64,000 nucleotides of DNA from Calendula officinalis (taxonomy: Eukaryota > Streptophyta > Magnoliopsida > Asterales > Asteraceae), in the NCBI GenBank assembly GCA_963853835.1, contig OY970828.1, forward strand, positions 62,488,861 through 62,552,860, in the 5' to 3' direction. Position numbers and translations under genes: made by a program. The notes below the pieces were generated by a model. That model did no database searches, had not been told where the DNA came from, and saw nothing but the letters and a program-made list of their open reading frames with translations. Below, piece by piece: positions 30,559 to 42,535 of this stretch (the first letter of the stretch is position 1; every line of letters starts with the position of its first letter).

Positions 30559-33500
30559 TTAACCAAGTTTCTTCTCTTCTTCTTTCTTCTTTCTCAGTTC
30601 TTCCAACTGTTCTTTTCTTCTTTGATCACCTTCTAATATTTTCTGATTTTGCTTTTTCCTTTGTGCAATTATGTATTTGTTGTTTCTTTTCACAAAGTAA
30701 TTATATTTTTCTTGAAACATAGCAAGGTCATGTGGTCTCATGAATGAGCATGTGGTGATCTGGTACATGGTTTCTTCTGAGTGAGGATATTCTTTTTCAT
30801 ATAAGTACAGCTCACACTTCTTACTGATTCTTTCAAAGAAGTACATATTCACAGTTGGTAGCACATTCCAAGTATAAACATTTTTTGTGCTAGTGAAGAT
30901 TTCAGGATAATTGTCTGGATAGAAAGCAGCATCAATAATTTTAATTAAGTATCCAGCTCCTTAGTTTCTCCATGACTTCTTTGCCATTCTTGGTTTACCA
31001 ATAATTAAGACTTTGATAATGTCACTTCTGCTACAGGACATAACCATTGGTTTCCAAGCATTAAACCTTTGAGTTGTTTTATCCTCTCTTACAACTTCTA
31101 TAATATCATTAACAACTCTCCAATTGATAATTGGATTATCTTGAAGAGGAGCAACAACAAGATCAAGTACTGGAATAATTTGTTCTGTTTGTTTTGATTT
31201 CTTCCTAGCCTCTTGTTCAGTTTGAAGAGCTTTTCTCTTTTTGGAAGGAGGTTTTGATGATTCACCAGAGATTGGTGTTCTGGATAGTATGATTGTGGGA
31301 TCAATTTCAACTAATGCCTTTTCTTTTTCTTCTTCTACTTCAGATTCTGCTAATTCCCTTTTCTTGGCAGTACAATATTTATCAACTATTGTTATCATTT
31401 TCATTCTGCCAAAGGACTTAGCACTATGTCCTTTTGATTTCAAGTAGTCTATCATTTTGTTCTTCTGTTCAAAGATTTCATCTGGCAGATCAGCTTTTTC
31501 TCTTTTGCATTCAGCTACAAGATCTTCAAGGCAGTTCAGATGTTCTTCTTCTATTTTTCTTTGTTTATTGAACTCTGCCTTTTGATCTTCTACCAGGAAT
31601 TCTTCAACCTCTTGAATTGCTACATTTTTCAATCTTTCTTCTTCAGCTTTTCTTTTATCTTCAAGAGCTTGAGTCTTTGCAACTTTCCTCAGATATCTCA
31701 TCTTGTGCACCTTCCACTTATCTTGTTTAGCAGGTCTAACACAATTTATTTTATTTACCATAAGTTACCTAAAGCTCTGTGTGGATAATCATCATCAAAC
31801 TTTTCCTTTCCTTTTCCAACACACACAGAAGGTGGAGTGTATTTCATTTCAATAATACCAGGAATTATTATTGATGGATTAAATAAATGATAATTTCCTT
31901 CAATTAAGATTTTGGGGTGTGGAGGTAGTGCACATTCATCAACATCATCCCAATTCACATTATCATCAATGTCAGGTATGATAAGTGGCTTCAGTTCTGG
32001 AGTTGGAGGCCTTGGGATGATCACAGCTGGTTCAAGAACTTCTGGTATTTCTTCTTCATCTTCAGTAGTAACCAAGGTAGTTACTACTGGTGTTGTTTCT
32101 GTTTTCAAATACCACCAACTGTTGTGAGGAGATTACTACTGGTGAGGTTGTTGTTGTAGTTACTACTGCTAGGGCATCAGTAGTAAGAATGATATTTTCT
32201 GTTGGAGCATTTACTACTGGTATTTCTTCCTCTTCAATGGGATCAGTAGTAACAACCTCTTGATCCTTAGCATCAGTAATATTCATAGGATCAGTAGTTT
32301 TTATAACTTCAGTAGTAACTGGAGAGTGTACTTGTTCTGCTGTTGGTGACTGATTTGCAGATACAAATACATCCTCATCCATACTTTTTACTCCTCTGTA
32401 CAGGTCTTCACCATAACTTTGACCTGTTTCACCATGAGCTTCTTTTAAGTTTAAGAGGGAGGCTGATGCTACTGCAATTGAGTGATCAATCATTCCTTGA
32501 ATTTGATCCTTCTCCCCCTTAGTGATCTCAACTTGTTGAGCCTCACTACTTTCAATCTTTTTCTGTAATTTTCTGATAAGAGTTGATTGTCTTTGAAGCC
32601 TGTACTCGAACCTCTTCTGTCTTCTGTTCAGAGTATTGATGTAATGCTTCATGTAACTCATGGTTTTTCCTTGGGAATTCAAGATAGTCAGACAAAGTTG
32701 TATAGTGGTTTTAGGGTTTTCCTTCCTATCCGTCAATTGGGTTGGTTTAATATTGCTCTCAGCCCCTTTGGGTGGATCATTGGGCTCATTTGGTACATTG
32801 GTTTGAAGATTTTCCATCCTATCCATCAATTCAGTTTGTTGCACTCTACCCTCATCACTTCTAGGTGATGAAATGGGTTGTATAGATACTCTCTTCTTCC
32901 TAGAAGAAGCAGTAGTATCCCCCTTTGTGGTTTCTTGGCACCGGGGTCCTCTTAGTGCTGCCTCAAAAGATGAGTCATCACTTAGAGTTGCCGAGGTCTG
33001 GGTCATATTGATGTTCTCACTAGCCTGTGCACCCGCCTTTGGGGCATCAGTAGTGAGAGCCCTTTCCTCATGTCCTCTCTCCTCCTTGGAGGACAACTCT
33101 TGGAGTCTGAGGTCTGACTCAATTGGTCCCTTGGTGTCCTTTAAGGAAGATTTCTTCATTTATAAATTTTAGAAATTTGTTTGGTTATTGGTTGGTCTTC
33201 CTCAGTGTGAAGAGTAGCACTCTGAGGATTAATGTCATGTACCTGGGACACATTCAGGACATCTGTTTGTATAGTTAATTGAGTGGACTGAGTGGATTGT
33301 GTTTGGGCTGTATTTAGTGGTGGAGTTGGTTGGGGTTCAAGGGGGTGACTTGAACCTTCTCCAATTGGAGGTTGATCATAGATCATGTTTTGGAACAGTG
33401 GAGTCTCTTTACCAAAAAATTTAAATTGTTTTCTCATATTTGAGTACACCTTTTTGTTTAATTCAGGTGTAATAAAAATGTTCTTTGGAGTTGAAAGATT

Positions 33501-34144
33501 TTGAATTTCACAGTTAAAAATATGTGTAAGGAATCTTGGGTACATTAAAAATTTTGAAGATGATAAATTTGCAAGCATTCCTTCAAAAATCATGTTTGAA
33601 AAATTGAATACTTGGCATGTGCACAAACAAACAACAGCAGATGCTATTGATTTGTTGAACTCATTCCATGTACTCTTTTTAGGAGAGATACAATGTTGAA
33701 TTGTATGAACAAGAAATTTCCATTGAGGTGAAAGAAGACCTTTTTGAAAAGTGACAATGTCTAGTCTTCCCTCATACCCCCTCTTTTGTAAAGTTTCAAC
33801 AAGAACCTCCTTAGGAAGAGAAAACATACCTGATTCATCATTCAGTTGCAGATGATGTCTGATGGACTGTTCAGTGATGATGATAGTCTTTCCATCTACA
33901 ATGGATTTGATTTTTGACATATTTACGTCTTCAATCCGTTCAGCATTTTCCCAGAAGTCAACAAGGTGATGTTGATAGGCTTTAGGGTTGATTGTTAGAG
34001 CAAACTTGATGTATGAGTTCTTTAAGAACATGACTATGGGTCAAAAATCCTTTGTGCCATCTGGATTTCTTAAAATGCACACATATTGTGAAATTCAGAA
34101 TACTTGAGATCTGTTTTAACTTCGAGAGATTTCAGTGTAGCCAT
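30559..34144 (-). pseudogene. Extra 3' ORF of the copia element (envelope position), disrupted
   Basis: Sense frames run from an ATG at 34144 (MATLKSLEV..., EFHNMCAF) to a stop at 30559, about 1,190 codons, with frame changes near 34080, 33160, 32100 and 31760 and nonsense codons near 34045 and at 30961. The N-terminal third (34031-33156) is a globular region with VDGKTIIITEQSIRHHL, LLSPQWKFLVHTIQHCIS and SKFLMYPRFL. I recognise this as a domain found in many Asteraceae retroelement proteins often mislabelled 'synaptobrevin' or 'xylulose kinase'. The middle is Thr/Asp-rich and disordered; the last part (31761-30559) is a long K/E-rich coiled coil. No signal peptide or fusion-protein feature is visible, so 'envelope' describes position only. 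Function unknown. Confidence 0.75.
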
Positions 34145-34686
34145 TTGTATGATCTTGATCTTTAAATTGATGTTAAGTTGTTGATTTCAGATAGATTCGG
34201 AGCGTTTGAGTGTTTTGTAAAATGATTTTCGTTGTTACTGATGCAGGGTTTTGATCGAAATTTGCAGAGTTTAGGGTTTATCGTAGGGTTTATCGAATCG
34301 AGGTGTGGATAATGCTAAACTAATGACTTTCAGCAATTTTTATTTTTCAAATTAACCTGCAAAAGGAACGAAATCCCCTTTGAATCATAACCCAACGGCT
34401 ATTTTCATGGGGGTTAGTATGGTAAAATGGTGTATTTTACAGATAACGGTCGATCAGTAGTAACTAAGTATCAGTAATAGAAACGTCAGTAGTAACTGTT
34501 GTTTTTATACTTAACCTAATTCTAAGAAAAAACCCTATCAGTACTAAGTTGTAAGAGTAACTCTTGATCAGTAGTAATGAATAATCAGTGGTAAAACATA
34601 CTTATAAATATGAATATTGTACAAAAACTTTACATATTGTTTTTAAGATTGAAATTAATTGATTAAAATCATTCCAATACTGCTAA
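34145..34686 (-). other. Spacer between RNase H and the 3' ORF with a motif cluster
   Basis: Non-coding. It carries at least six copies of the CAGTAGTAA-type motif between 34450 and 34600 (GATCAGTAGTAACTA, GTCAGTAGTAACT, ATCAGTACTAAG, GATCAGTAGTAATG and variants). Confidence 0.7.
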
Positions 34687-37600
34687 CTAAAAAAAACTGA
34701 ATCTTCCTACATCAAATGCATTTGTAAAAAGATCGGCTAGTTGATTATCAGTATGAATTTTCTCTACTTTAATTAATTTCTTTTCATTACAATCCCTTAT
34801 AAAATGAAATCTTATTTCAATGTGTTTTGTTTTTGAATGTTTTACTGGATTATTCACAATACTAATAGCACTTTGATTATCAATAAAAATAGGAGTTTTA
34901 AGAATAGAGATACCAAAGTCTAGGAGTTGATTTTGAATCCATAGGACTTGAGCACAACAAGCAGATGCAGCTACATACTCTGCTTCAGCAGTTGATGTTG
35001 AAACATTGGTTTGTTTCTTGCATTGCCATGACACCAATCTTGATCCAAAGAATTGACATCCACCGGTAATAGATTTTCTATCTTGACATTCACCACCATA
35101 GTCACTATCAGTGTAGGCTATGAGCCCAAATGGTGAGTCATGTAAATACCAAAGACCAAGTGAAGGTTTGCCTTTCAAGTATCTAAAAATTCTTTTAACA
35201 GCCTGCAAGTGTAGCTCCTTAGGTCTTGCTTGATACCTGGCACATACACAAACACTATACATAATGTCAGGTCTTGATGCAGTTAAATACATTAAAGAAC
35301 CTATCATTGATCTGTAAAGATGTTCATCTACATCCTCCCCCTCAATATCGGGATGTAGGTGTTTGTGAGTTTCCATTGGTGTGCTTGCACTTTTGCAGTC
35401 TTTCATTGCAAACTTTTCCAAGATGTCTCTAACATACTTTGATTGATTAATCAAAATACCATCTGATCTTTGATTTATTTGGAGTCCAAGAAAGAAGTTC
35501 ATTGGACCCATTGAGCTCATCTTGGACTTGATCTGCATTAATTCTTCAAACTCTTTGCACAGTTGATCATTTGTTGAACCAAAGATGATATCATCTACAT
35601 ATATTTGGACCAGTAGTATATCATCTTTGACTTTTCTTGTAAAAAGAGTTTTGTCAATTGCACCTCTTTTGAAATTGTTATTCAGTAAATATGATGACAA
35701 TGTGTCATACCAGGCTCTTGGTGCCTGATGAAGACCATATAGAGCTTTGTCTAGTTTGTACACATAATCATCATGTTCAGGATCTTCAAATCCAGGAGGT
35801 TGACACACATACACTTCTTCTTCAATTTTCCCGTATAGGAAAGCACTTTACACATCCATTTGATAGACTTTGATTTTCTTGTATGAAGCATATGCCAGAA
35901 ATATTCTTAGTGCTTCAATTCTAGCAACAGGTGCATATACTTCATCATAGTTTATACCCTCTTCTTGAGTGTATCCTTGGGCTACAAGTCTGGCTTTGTT
36001 TTTGATCACTATACCTCTTTCATCTTTCTTGTTTCTGAAGATCCATCTTGTTCCAATGGGTCTTTTACCTTTTGGTAGAGGTACAAGAGTCCATACAGCT
36101 TGTAATTTGAATTGAAGAAGTTCTTCTTGCATTGCTATAATCCAATTTGATTCTTTCATAGCTTGTTGAATTTTCTTTGGTTCCTCCTGTGACAGAAAGC
36201 ATTCATACATACATTCATTAGAAATTAAACTGATGTTACAAACATTTGAATTTATTGATGAATTAAATTTGCTTCTTGGTTGCATGGTTGAATTGACATC
36301 ACTGAGGACTTGGTCCAAAGGATGATTCTTTTCAGTTCTGGTGACATGAATTTTGTCAATAGTTAATTGACTATTAAGGTTTGACTCATTGGATTCAGGG
36401 ATTTGGGCATCTGTCCATGTTTCTTCTTGATTGTCTGGATTTTGTGGAGATTCCTCATTGCTACTGGTATCAATGGTAACATGATTTTCATTTGATTCTG
36501 GAGGTTCATAGTTAGTACTGATATCATTATTGTTGGGTTCATCATCATTTATTTGAGTTTCTGAGTTACTACTGGGATCAGTAGTATCTAGAGAATTTAA
36601 GTTGTTACTGGTATCAAGATTGATAGGGTTATCTGAGTTACTACTGTCCTCAGTATTAACAGTGGGATCAGTATTAACTAAGATATATTTCATTAAGTCT
36701 TGACTACCATTGTATGAAGATGGTCCTCCTTGTTGGTTTTGATTGTTTGAATCTCCTGCATTGTAATCATAATTAACATCAAAAGATTTTGTTAGATTGT
36801 CAATGTTAAATAACCAATCTCGACTATTTCCCTGTTCATTCATCATATTTTCATTAAAGGATACATTTACACTTTCTTCAATGATCCTTAATCTTTTGTT
36901 GAATACTCTGTAAGATTTGTTTTAAGTTGAGTATCCTACAAAGATTCCATCATCTGCTTTGCAGTCAAACTTACCAATTTGTTCTCTTGTAATTAAAATT
37001 GTACAAGGACAACCAAATGACTTTAAAAAGCTTATTGAGGGTTTTCTTTTGTTAAAAAGTTCATAAGGTGTTTTAAAATGAGGCTTAACTATCAATACTC
37101 TGTTTTGAACATAACAAGCAGTATTAACAGCTTCAGCCCAAAAAGTGATTGGTAATTTTGAATCTGCAAGCATAGATCTGGCTGCTTCAATGATTGTTCT
37201 ATTTCTTCTTTCAGCTACACCATTTTGTTGTGGAGTTCTTGGAGAGCTGTACTGCCTGTCAATACCCTTAAGAACACAAAATTTAATTAGATTAGTATTT
37301 TTAAATTCTGTGCCATTATCACATCTAATGGCTTTCACTTTGAGATCTCTTGTATTCTCCAGTTTGACAATTAGATTCTTTATGATCTCACTTGTTTCAT
37401 CTTTGGTCCTAAGAAAGAAAACTCAAGTAAATCTGGAAAAATCATCAGTAATAACAAGACAGTATTGTTTCTTTCCAATACTCATTACATTTGTAGGTCC
37501 AAATAGGTCCATATGTAAAAGCTGCAACGGGTTGGAAATAGAATTAATTGCTTTGGACTTATGAGAAGATTTATGTTGCTTACCTTTTAAACATGCAACA

Positions 37601-37743
37601 CAGTGATGATCACACATAAATTCTTTTTGTGGTAGTCCAACTACCAGATTCTTTTTGACTAAATTATTCATATTTTTAAAATTTGTGTGACACATCCTTC
37701 TATGCCATGTTCTTCCTTCTTCAGGGATCTGAATACTCTGCAC
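34687..37743 (-). pseudogene. copia pol: GAG-pre-integrase, integrase, reverse transcriptase, RNase H
   Basis: One consistent frame broken by three stop codons: at 37423 (a Trp site, RFT-stop-VFFL), at 36922 (VGYST-stop-NKSYRVF) and at 35848 (MDV-stop-SAFLYG). Domains in order: GAG-pre-integrase (TWHRRMCHTNFKNMNNLV), integrase with its D, D, E residues (HMDLFGP, RCDNGTEF, PQQNGVAERRNR), a Thr/Asn/Asp-rich linker (36850-36350), RT with GTRWIFRNKKDE, QPPGFEDP and the catalytic YVDDIIFGS, and RNase H with TDSDYGG, STAEAEYVAAS and FIDNQSAI. The aspartic protease that should precede the GAG-pre-integrase domain is absent; the gag tail (AWVPKN) passes almost directly into it at about 37750. An internal deletion is the likely cause. 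Confidence 0.9.
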
Positions 37744-40154
37744 ATAAAGTAAATGGATAAGTTATTTTTGGGAACCCAAGCTTATTTTGTCTTGGGTTCA
37801 TCATTTGAAGAGTAAGATTTTCTAAATGGATGAGCTTTGTATGCAGTTTTGGTCATCATTTGTTGTTTAGTACTGGTATTCTGTTTTACTACTGACCTAG
37901 GTATATACCCGTAGTTTTTGGCTTTTGAGAATTTTACTACTGATGGACCAATAGTATTTGGGTAATGTGAGTTTTTAGCATAGTCAGTAGTGTTTTTGTA
38001 ATTGTACCAGACAGCATTGTAATTAGGGTTTTTACCAGTAGTAAACCTGGAATAGTTTCTACTGATGTTTGAAAACTTTGAGTATCTTGGAAATTGATTT
38101 TGTTTTCCATTGTTTTTGAAATAATTACTTCTGCTAGGACTTCCATGCCTGATATTTTGCACGAATCTTTGTGCAGTTCTTCCAAATTTAGGGACTTCAA
38201 CATGTTTAATTTCTTTAGCTTCTTTAGTTTGTTTTAATTTTAATTCTTTTAATTTTTCTTTGTTTTCTTTAAATTATTTGCAGTTGATTGGATTGAAGTG
38301 ACAATCCTTTGCTATGTGATTAACTTTGTTGCAAATTAAGCATCTTAATTTTGTTGACTTAGCACCTTGAGGCTTTCTTTGTTCTTTTAGCTGATTTAAG
38401 TTTCTTTGATTTCCCCTTCTTAAAATTGTTGGTATATTTTCTGAGTTATATTTAGGAGATTCAGTTTGACTTTGTGTGGTATGAAAACTTGTATCAGTTG
38501 AATCAGTTGTTTGATCATCATCAGATGAATCATTATTGGTTTCAGTTTGATTTTCTATTTTTAATTCATTTAATATTCTTTCTGAGCTTGATTTAAGAGG
38601 AGGGATAAAATTAGTTGGAGGTGGAACTGCATGATATCCTACTCCATGCACAACTTTTTCAGTGGTTTGATTACTGGTTAATTCATCAATGATCTTAGAA
38701 CTTCTTTCAAATTTTTTAATAGTTAATTTATTCTGTTCTAATTCCATTTGACATTCTTCTAATTTAATTAAATTTTCTTTTAACTTTAACTTAGCATATT
38801 CTTTATCATAAGTTGTTTGTAATAATCCATCTTTTATCTTTTTATCTGTTATTTGATAAATTTTGATTTGATTTTCAAGATCAGCTATACAACCATTATA
38901 TTCAATTCTTCTGTTTCTATTTAAGATCATCTCATCAAGAGTTTCTTTATTAAGTTTTTCTAATTCTATGTAAGCTTTAATGCATTCAGGAGTGCAGGAT
39001 TTAGAATGTACCTCAGTAGTAGAATCAGTAAAGGCCATAAGAGCTTGGTTTTGAGCATGTTCCTCTGCTTGAAAGCTCCAGTCATAACCTTGACCCTCTT
39101 GAGATACTAAAGCAGTTGAGTTTGAGGTACTGTTTTTGTTGTAATTTGATCTTTGATCTTTGCTAGGACATTCTCTAGCAAAGTGACCAAGATTACTGCA
39201 GTTGTAGCATTTGACTTTGGTTTTGTCAAATCCAGCACGATCACCTTTGTTGTAGGTCAGATTTTGTCTTCCAGTTCTTTTGAGAAACCTTTTTGTTTTT
39301 AAACTCAGCATAGCCATCTGCCATTTGATGTCCATCTCTTCCAGATCATCCGGATTGAGTTATTCCAAATCTTCACTAATCAATGCAGTGTGCACATGAC
39401 TAGTGAAAAAGGATTCTCTTGCTACATCTTCAATTCCTGCATTCTTTGTAGCCTCTTGACCTGCTCCTGTACTAGACACAAAAGCAGCATTGTTTGAAGG
39501 TAAATTGGGAGATTTATTACTTACCTCAGATTCAAACACTCTTAGTTCATTGTATAGTTCATCCAGGTCTTTCTCTTCCAATGCATCTCCTTGTCTATAT
39601 ATGACTGTATACATAGACCATTCTTCACCAAGAGATCTAAGGAACTTTCTGTTTACATCATCATTGTCTGGTTGGACACCAACTTGATTTAGTTCACCAA
39701 TAAGCTTGTTGAATCGATCAAAGACTTGTGACAATGATTCATTCTTCTGCCCTTTGAAGTTTTCAAAGTCTTGCTTCAGAACAGACTTCATGTTCCTTTT
39801 GATGCTTTTGGTGCCGACAAACCTCTTCTCCAGTGCCTGCCACAGCTTCTTAGCATCATCATATTCAACAAATAAATGTTGATAGTCATTGGGAATAGCA
39901 AGCAAAAGAGTGCTTAAGGCTTTGAGTTCGATTCCTCTGTCTTTCTTTTCTTTTTCACACTTGAGTTTGTCAGATTCAGTGGACGAACTTGCTAGTGGAG
40001 TTTGAATGGTTTTGTTCCCTTCAAGAACAACTTCCCACATGGAATAATCAGTAACAAGCATGTATTGCTTGATTCTGTTTTTCCACATCCCAAAGTTGTT
40101 GGTAGTGAGAATTAGAATTTTGTTAGCCTGTGTGCTTTCATTGTTATCAGACAT
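37744..40154 (-). pseudogene. copia gag with two zinc knuckles
   Basis: The frame starts at ATG 40154 (MSDNNESTQANK) after the PBS and stays in one frame, with stops at 39360, 38274 and 37782 that replace single codons (for example LE-stop-LNPDD and KTK-stop-AWVPKN). It has a UBN2-type gag domain (MWEVVLEG, LWQALEKRFVGT, LRVFESEV), a CCHC knuckle CYNCSNLGHFAREC near 39200, a coiled-coil-like K/E-rich stretch, and a second knuckle CLICNKVNHIAKDC near 38320. Gag packages RNA and builds the retrotransposon particle. Nonsense codons make this copy defective. Confidence 0.85.
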
Positions 40155-40224
40155 GATTAACAATTTTGAATTCGAAAGTATGAAACTTTTTGACGTTCTT
40201 AATTCGTAGATCTAGAACCTTAAT

Positions 40225-40236
40225 GCTCTGATACCA
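40225..40236 (-). other. tRNA-iMet primer-binding site of the copia element
   Basis: The plus strand reads GCTCTGATACCA, complement of TGGTATCAGAGC, two bases from the LTR at 40239. Confidence 0.95.
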
Positions 40237-40238
40237 GT

Positions 40239-40730
40239 TGTCAGGATCGAATAACTCGAACAAGTTATTGAATCACAGATCTACTAACAAAGAGAAGTTA
40301 CAGCGGATTAACACTCTTGTTATTTGATTAAGAACAATGAAAATTGTAATCAAATAAGAACAATACTAAGAACAAAGTTTCACAAAAAGCTTCAATGTAT
40401 ATTAATTTGATCGATCAATACACACGTACGTTTACAATTCGTAAGGAACTATTTATAATAGTCCTTGAAGCCTAAACTATTAACCTAGTTATTCTAGGAA
40501 ACGATTACAATTAATTTACAAAAAGATAAACATTCTAAACTAAATCTACTAGAATCTCGGACACGGTTTGCTTCTTTAATTGACATCAGTAGTAAACAGC
40601 ATAAACAACATCGTCAGTAGTAAGTCCATCATCAGTAGTATTTTGCTTTTCTGCCCCATCAGTACTAACTTCCATACTCGTTGGTCAGTACTAACTGTAG
40701 CATCAGTACTAGAATGTTTATATCCCAACA
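40239..40730 (-). repeat. 5' LTR of the copia element (492 bp)
   Basis: Same length as the 3' LTR and about 97% identical by eye. TATAAATAG lies at 40449-40457 (minus). It has the same six motif copies near 40585-40712, the last now AGTACTAGA. Confidence 0.95.
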
Positions 40731-40735
40731 TAAGC

Positions 40736-40905
40736 GTTTCCGGATAACTTCTTAAAGATTATGGGTTCGATCCCTCCATAGATAAACATGTACCAGATGG
40801 ACATGAGAAAGTTCGAAAACAACAATATCAACGATTATGCCGCGTATATCACGCGCAAACTTTGGCAACCCGGAGGGATCCTTATAACCATAATACTTCA
40901 AAAAA
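40736..40905 (+). mobile_element. Body of the SINE split by the copia insertion
   Basis: It continues from 30034: GTTTCCGGATAACTTCTTAA, then a B box GGTTCGATCCC, a body, and an A-rich tail (about 40898-40910). The tRNA-like head and polymerase III boxes identify a SINE. The copia element entered between its A and B boxes. Confidence 0.65.
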
Positions 40906-41066
40906 AAATAAAGTCTGAACCAAAGTAAGATATGTTATAGGAAACGTACATAACTAGCGTAGGTAGATCACTAGATACAACGAATCTACACCTTTTTTTA
41001 TCTCGACGTAATTATATGTTTTCACTTTTTATTAATATAATTATAGATTTTCTAAAGAAATGTTCA

Positions 41067-41663
41067 AGGAGATCTATTATTTTTACGAATTCCTGAGTAA
41101 TAAATCTTAACCATTAATTAATAAAATCTAATGATCAAGATTAATCATATATTTTATACATATAGGGGTATTTTGGTCATTTGGCACTTCAAAAAAATTT
41201 CGATTTGTTTTATTTTTTATTTTAAACTTTTTTTATTATTTTAAATTTTTAAATTTTAAATTTTATTTTTTATTTTTTATTTTTTTTCGTTAAAAAACAA
41301 TATTTATTTGATAATTACGTGTAGTATCAATCACATGTGATTTTAGTGTAAAATCAAACGTGAATATATATTTAATCATATTCGATGTTTTAGTTCAATC
41401 ACATGTGATTCAGTACGCAATCACATATGCTTCAGTATGCAATCACATTATGTGTAATTAATGAAAAAATTATAATTTTTTTAACAATTAATAATAAAAA
41501 ATTTAAATATAAAAAATAATAAAAAAATAAAAAAATAAAAAAATAATTTTTTTTCAAAAATGACCAAAATACCCCTCAATGTATAAAATATGTGATTAAT
41601 CTTGACCATTAGATCTTATTGATCAATAGTTGAGATTTGATCCTCGGGACTTCGTAAAAATGA
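41067..41663. mobile_element. Foldback element with ~160-bp inverted repeats
   Basis: The left arm AAGGAGATCTATTATTTTTA is mirrored by ..AAATGATGGACCTCCTT, and GGGGTATTTTGGTCAT is matched by ATGACCAAAATACCCC. The centre is A/T-rich with three AATCACAT(G/A)TG repeats (41390-41450). I could not find a clear target duplication. Confidence 0.65.
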
Positions 41664-42394
41664 TGGACCTCCTTAAACGCAACTCAGATTTTCTAATATG
41701 TACTTTAGGGCACATCATAGTAAATGTTATATGTCTTTTGCCCCTACATTTGATGCATTAAAAACTTCATTTTCAATTATGATAAGGGTTAACACAAAAA
41801 CATTAATAATTATTTAATACCATTTTACTCTAACTAAAGAGAATTTAGTTTATTAAACGTTCGTCAGCAAAAACCTTGTAATTAACTAAGGCTCCAATTA
41901 AATGAATTGCTTTTTGTTATGAGTGAATGTGAACTATGAACAAAACGAAAAACATATGAAAACGAAAAATGGTACTATTTATCAAGGGAATTGAAAGATC
42001 TAAATCGTGTACTGTTTCTGTCCATGTAAAGGAATCATTTTACAAATTATTGTACCAAAGTTGTTGCTTCTAAGTACAATGTTAAGAACACCTGTAATGG
42101 GTGAACACAACCATGCGTCCACCCTACCTCACTCCATTTTTTCGTTCAGTTTGGTCACTTAGGAGACTTCACTTTTTGTAAGATGGTGTTTATTATATTA
42201 TGCATAAGGTATTGTACCTTATGTTTTGATGATAAAATGGTTTAAGTTTTGTCACCACTACGAGTGTGTAATCATGTATTTGGTCTCGGGAGAGAAAACC
42301 CAGTTAGTGCTGACGTGACATAGGTAATTAAACATGGGTTCGAAAACACAATCTAAGACTTAAATCGTGAAACTTGATCATTGCGTAATTTTTA
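41664..42394. other. Intergenic, nothing recognised
   Basis: AT-rich sequence without a supported gene or repeat structure. Confidence 0.45.
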
Positions 42395-42535
42395 TTGTCA
42401 ATGGCCTAGCGGTAAATGTGTTTGCTTCTAACCTTGAGGTTGAGAGTTTAAGTCTCATAGTAGAGATGGATGAATTTATGAGTAGATTAGGATTTAAGAA
42501 AAAGTTTAGTTGAAGTATCCAAAATGCATGTCACA
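42395..42535 (+). mobile_element. SINE-like relic
   Basis: TGGCCTAGCGGTAAATG (A-box-like) followed 36 bp later by GTTGAGAGTTTAAGTCTC (B-box-like), a typical plant SINE head. The tail is unclear. Confidence 0.45.

Larger units (their letters stand above)
30035..40730 (-). mobile_element. Sirevirus-like Ty1/copia retrotransposon, 10,696 bp
   Basis: Two 492-bp LTRs in the same orientation, flanked by a perfect 5-bp duplication TAAGC (30030-30034 and 40731-40735). Order on the minus strand: 5' LTR, PBS, gag with zinc knuckles, integrase, RT, RNase H, a 540-bp spacer, a ~3.6-kb extra 3' ORF, a polypurine tract, 3' LTR. The extra ORF in the envelope position and the RT/RNase H style suggest the SIRE/Sirevirus lineage. 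By my count the LTRs differ at about 14 of 492 positions (2.8%). At a commonly used plant LTR rate of 1.3e-8 per site per year that is roughly one million years. Nonsense codons and loss of the protease make it non-autonomous. Confidence 0.95.
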
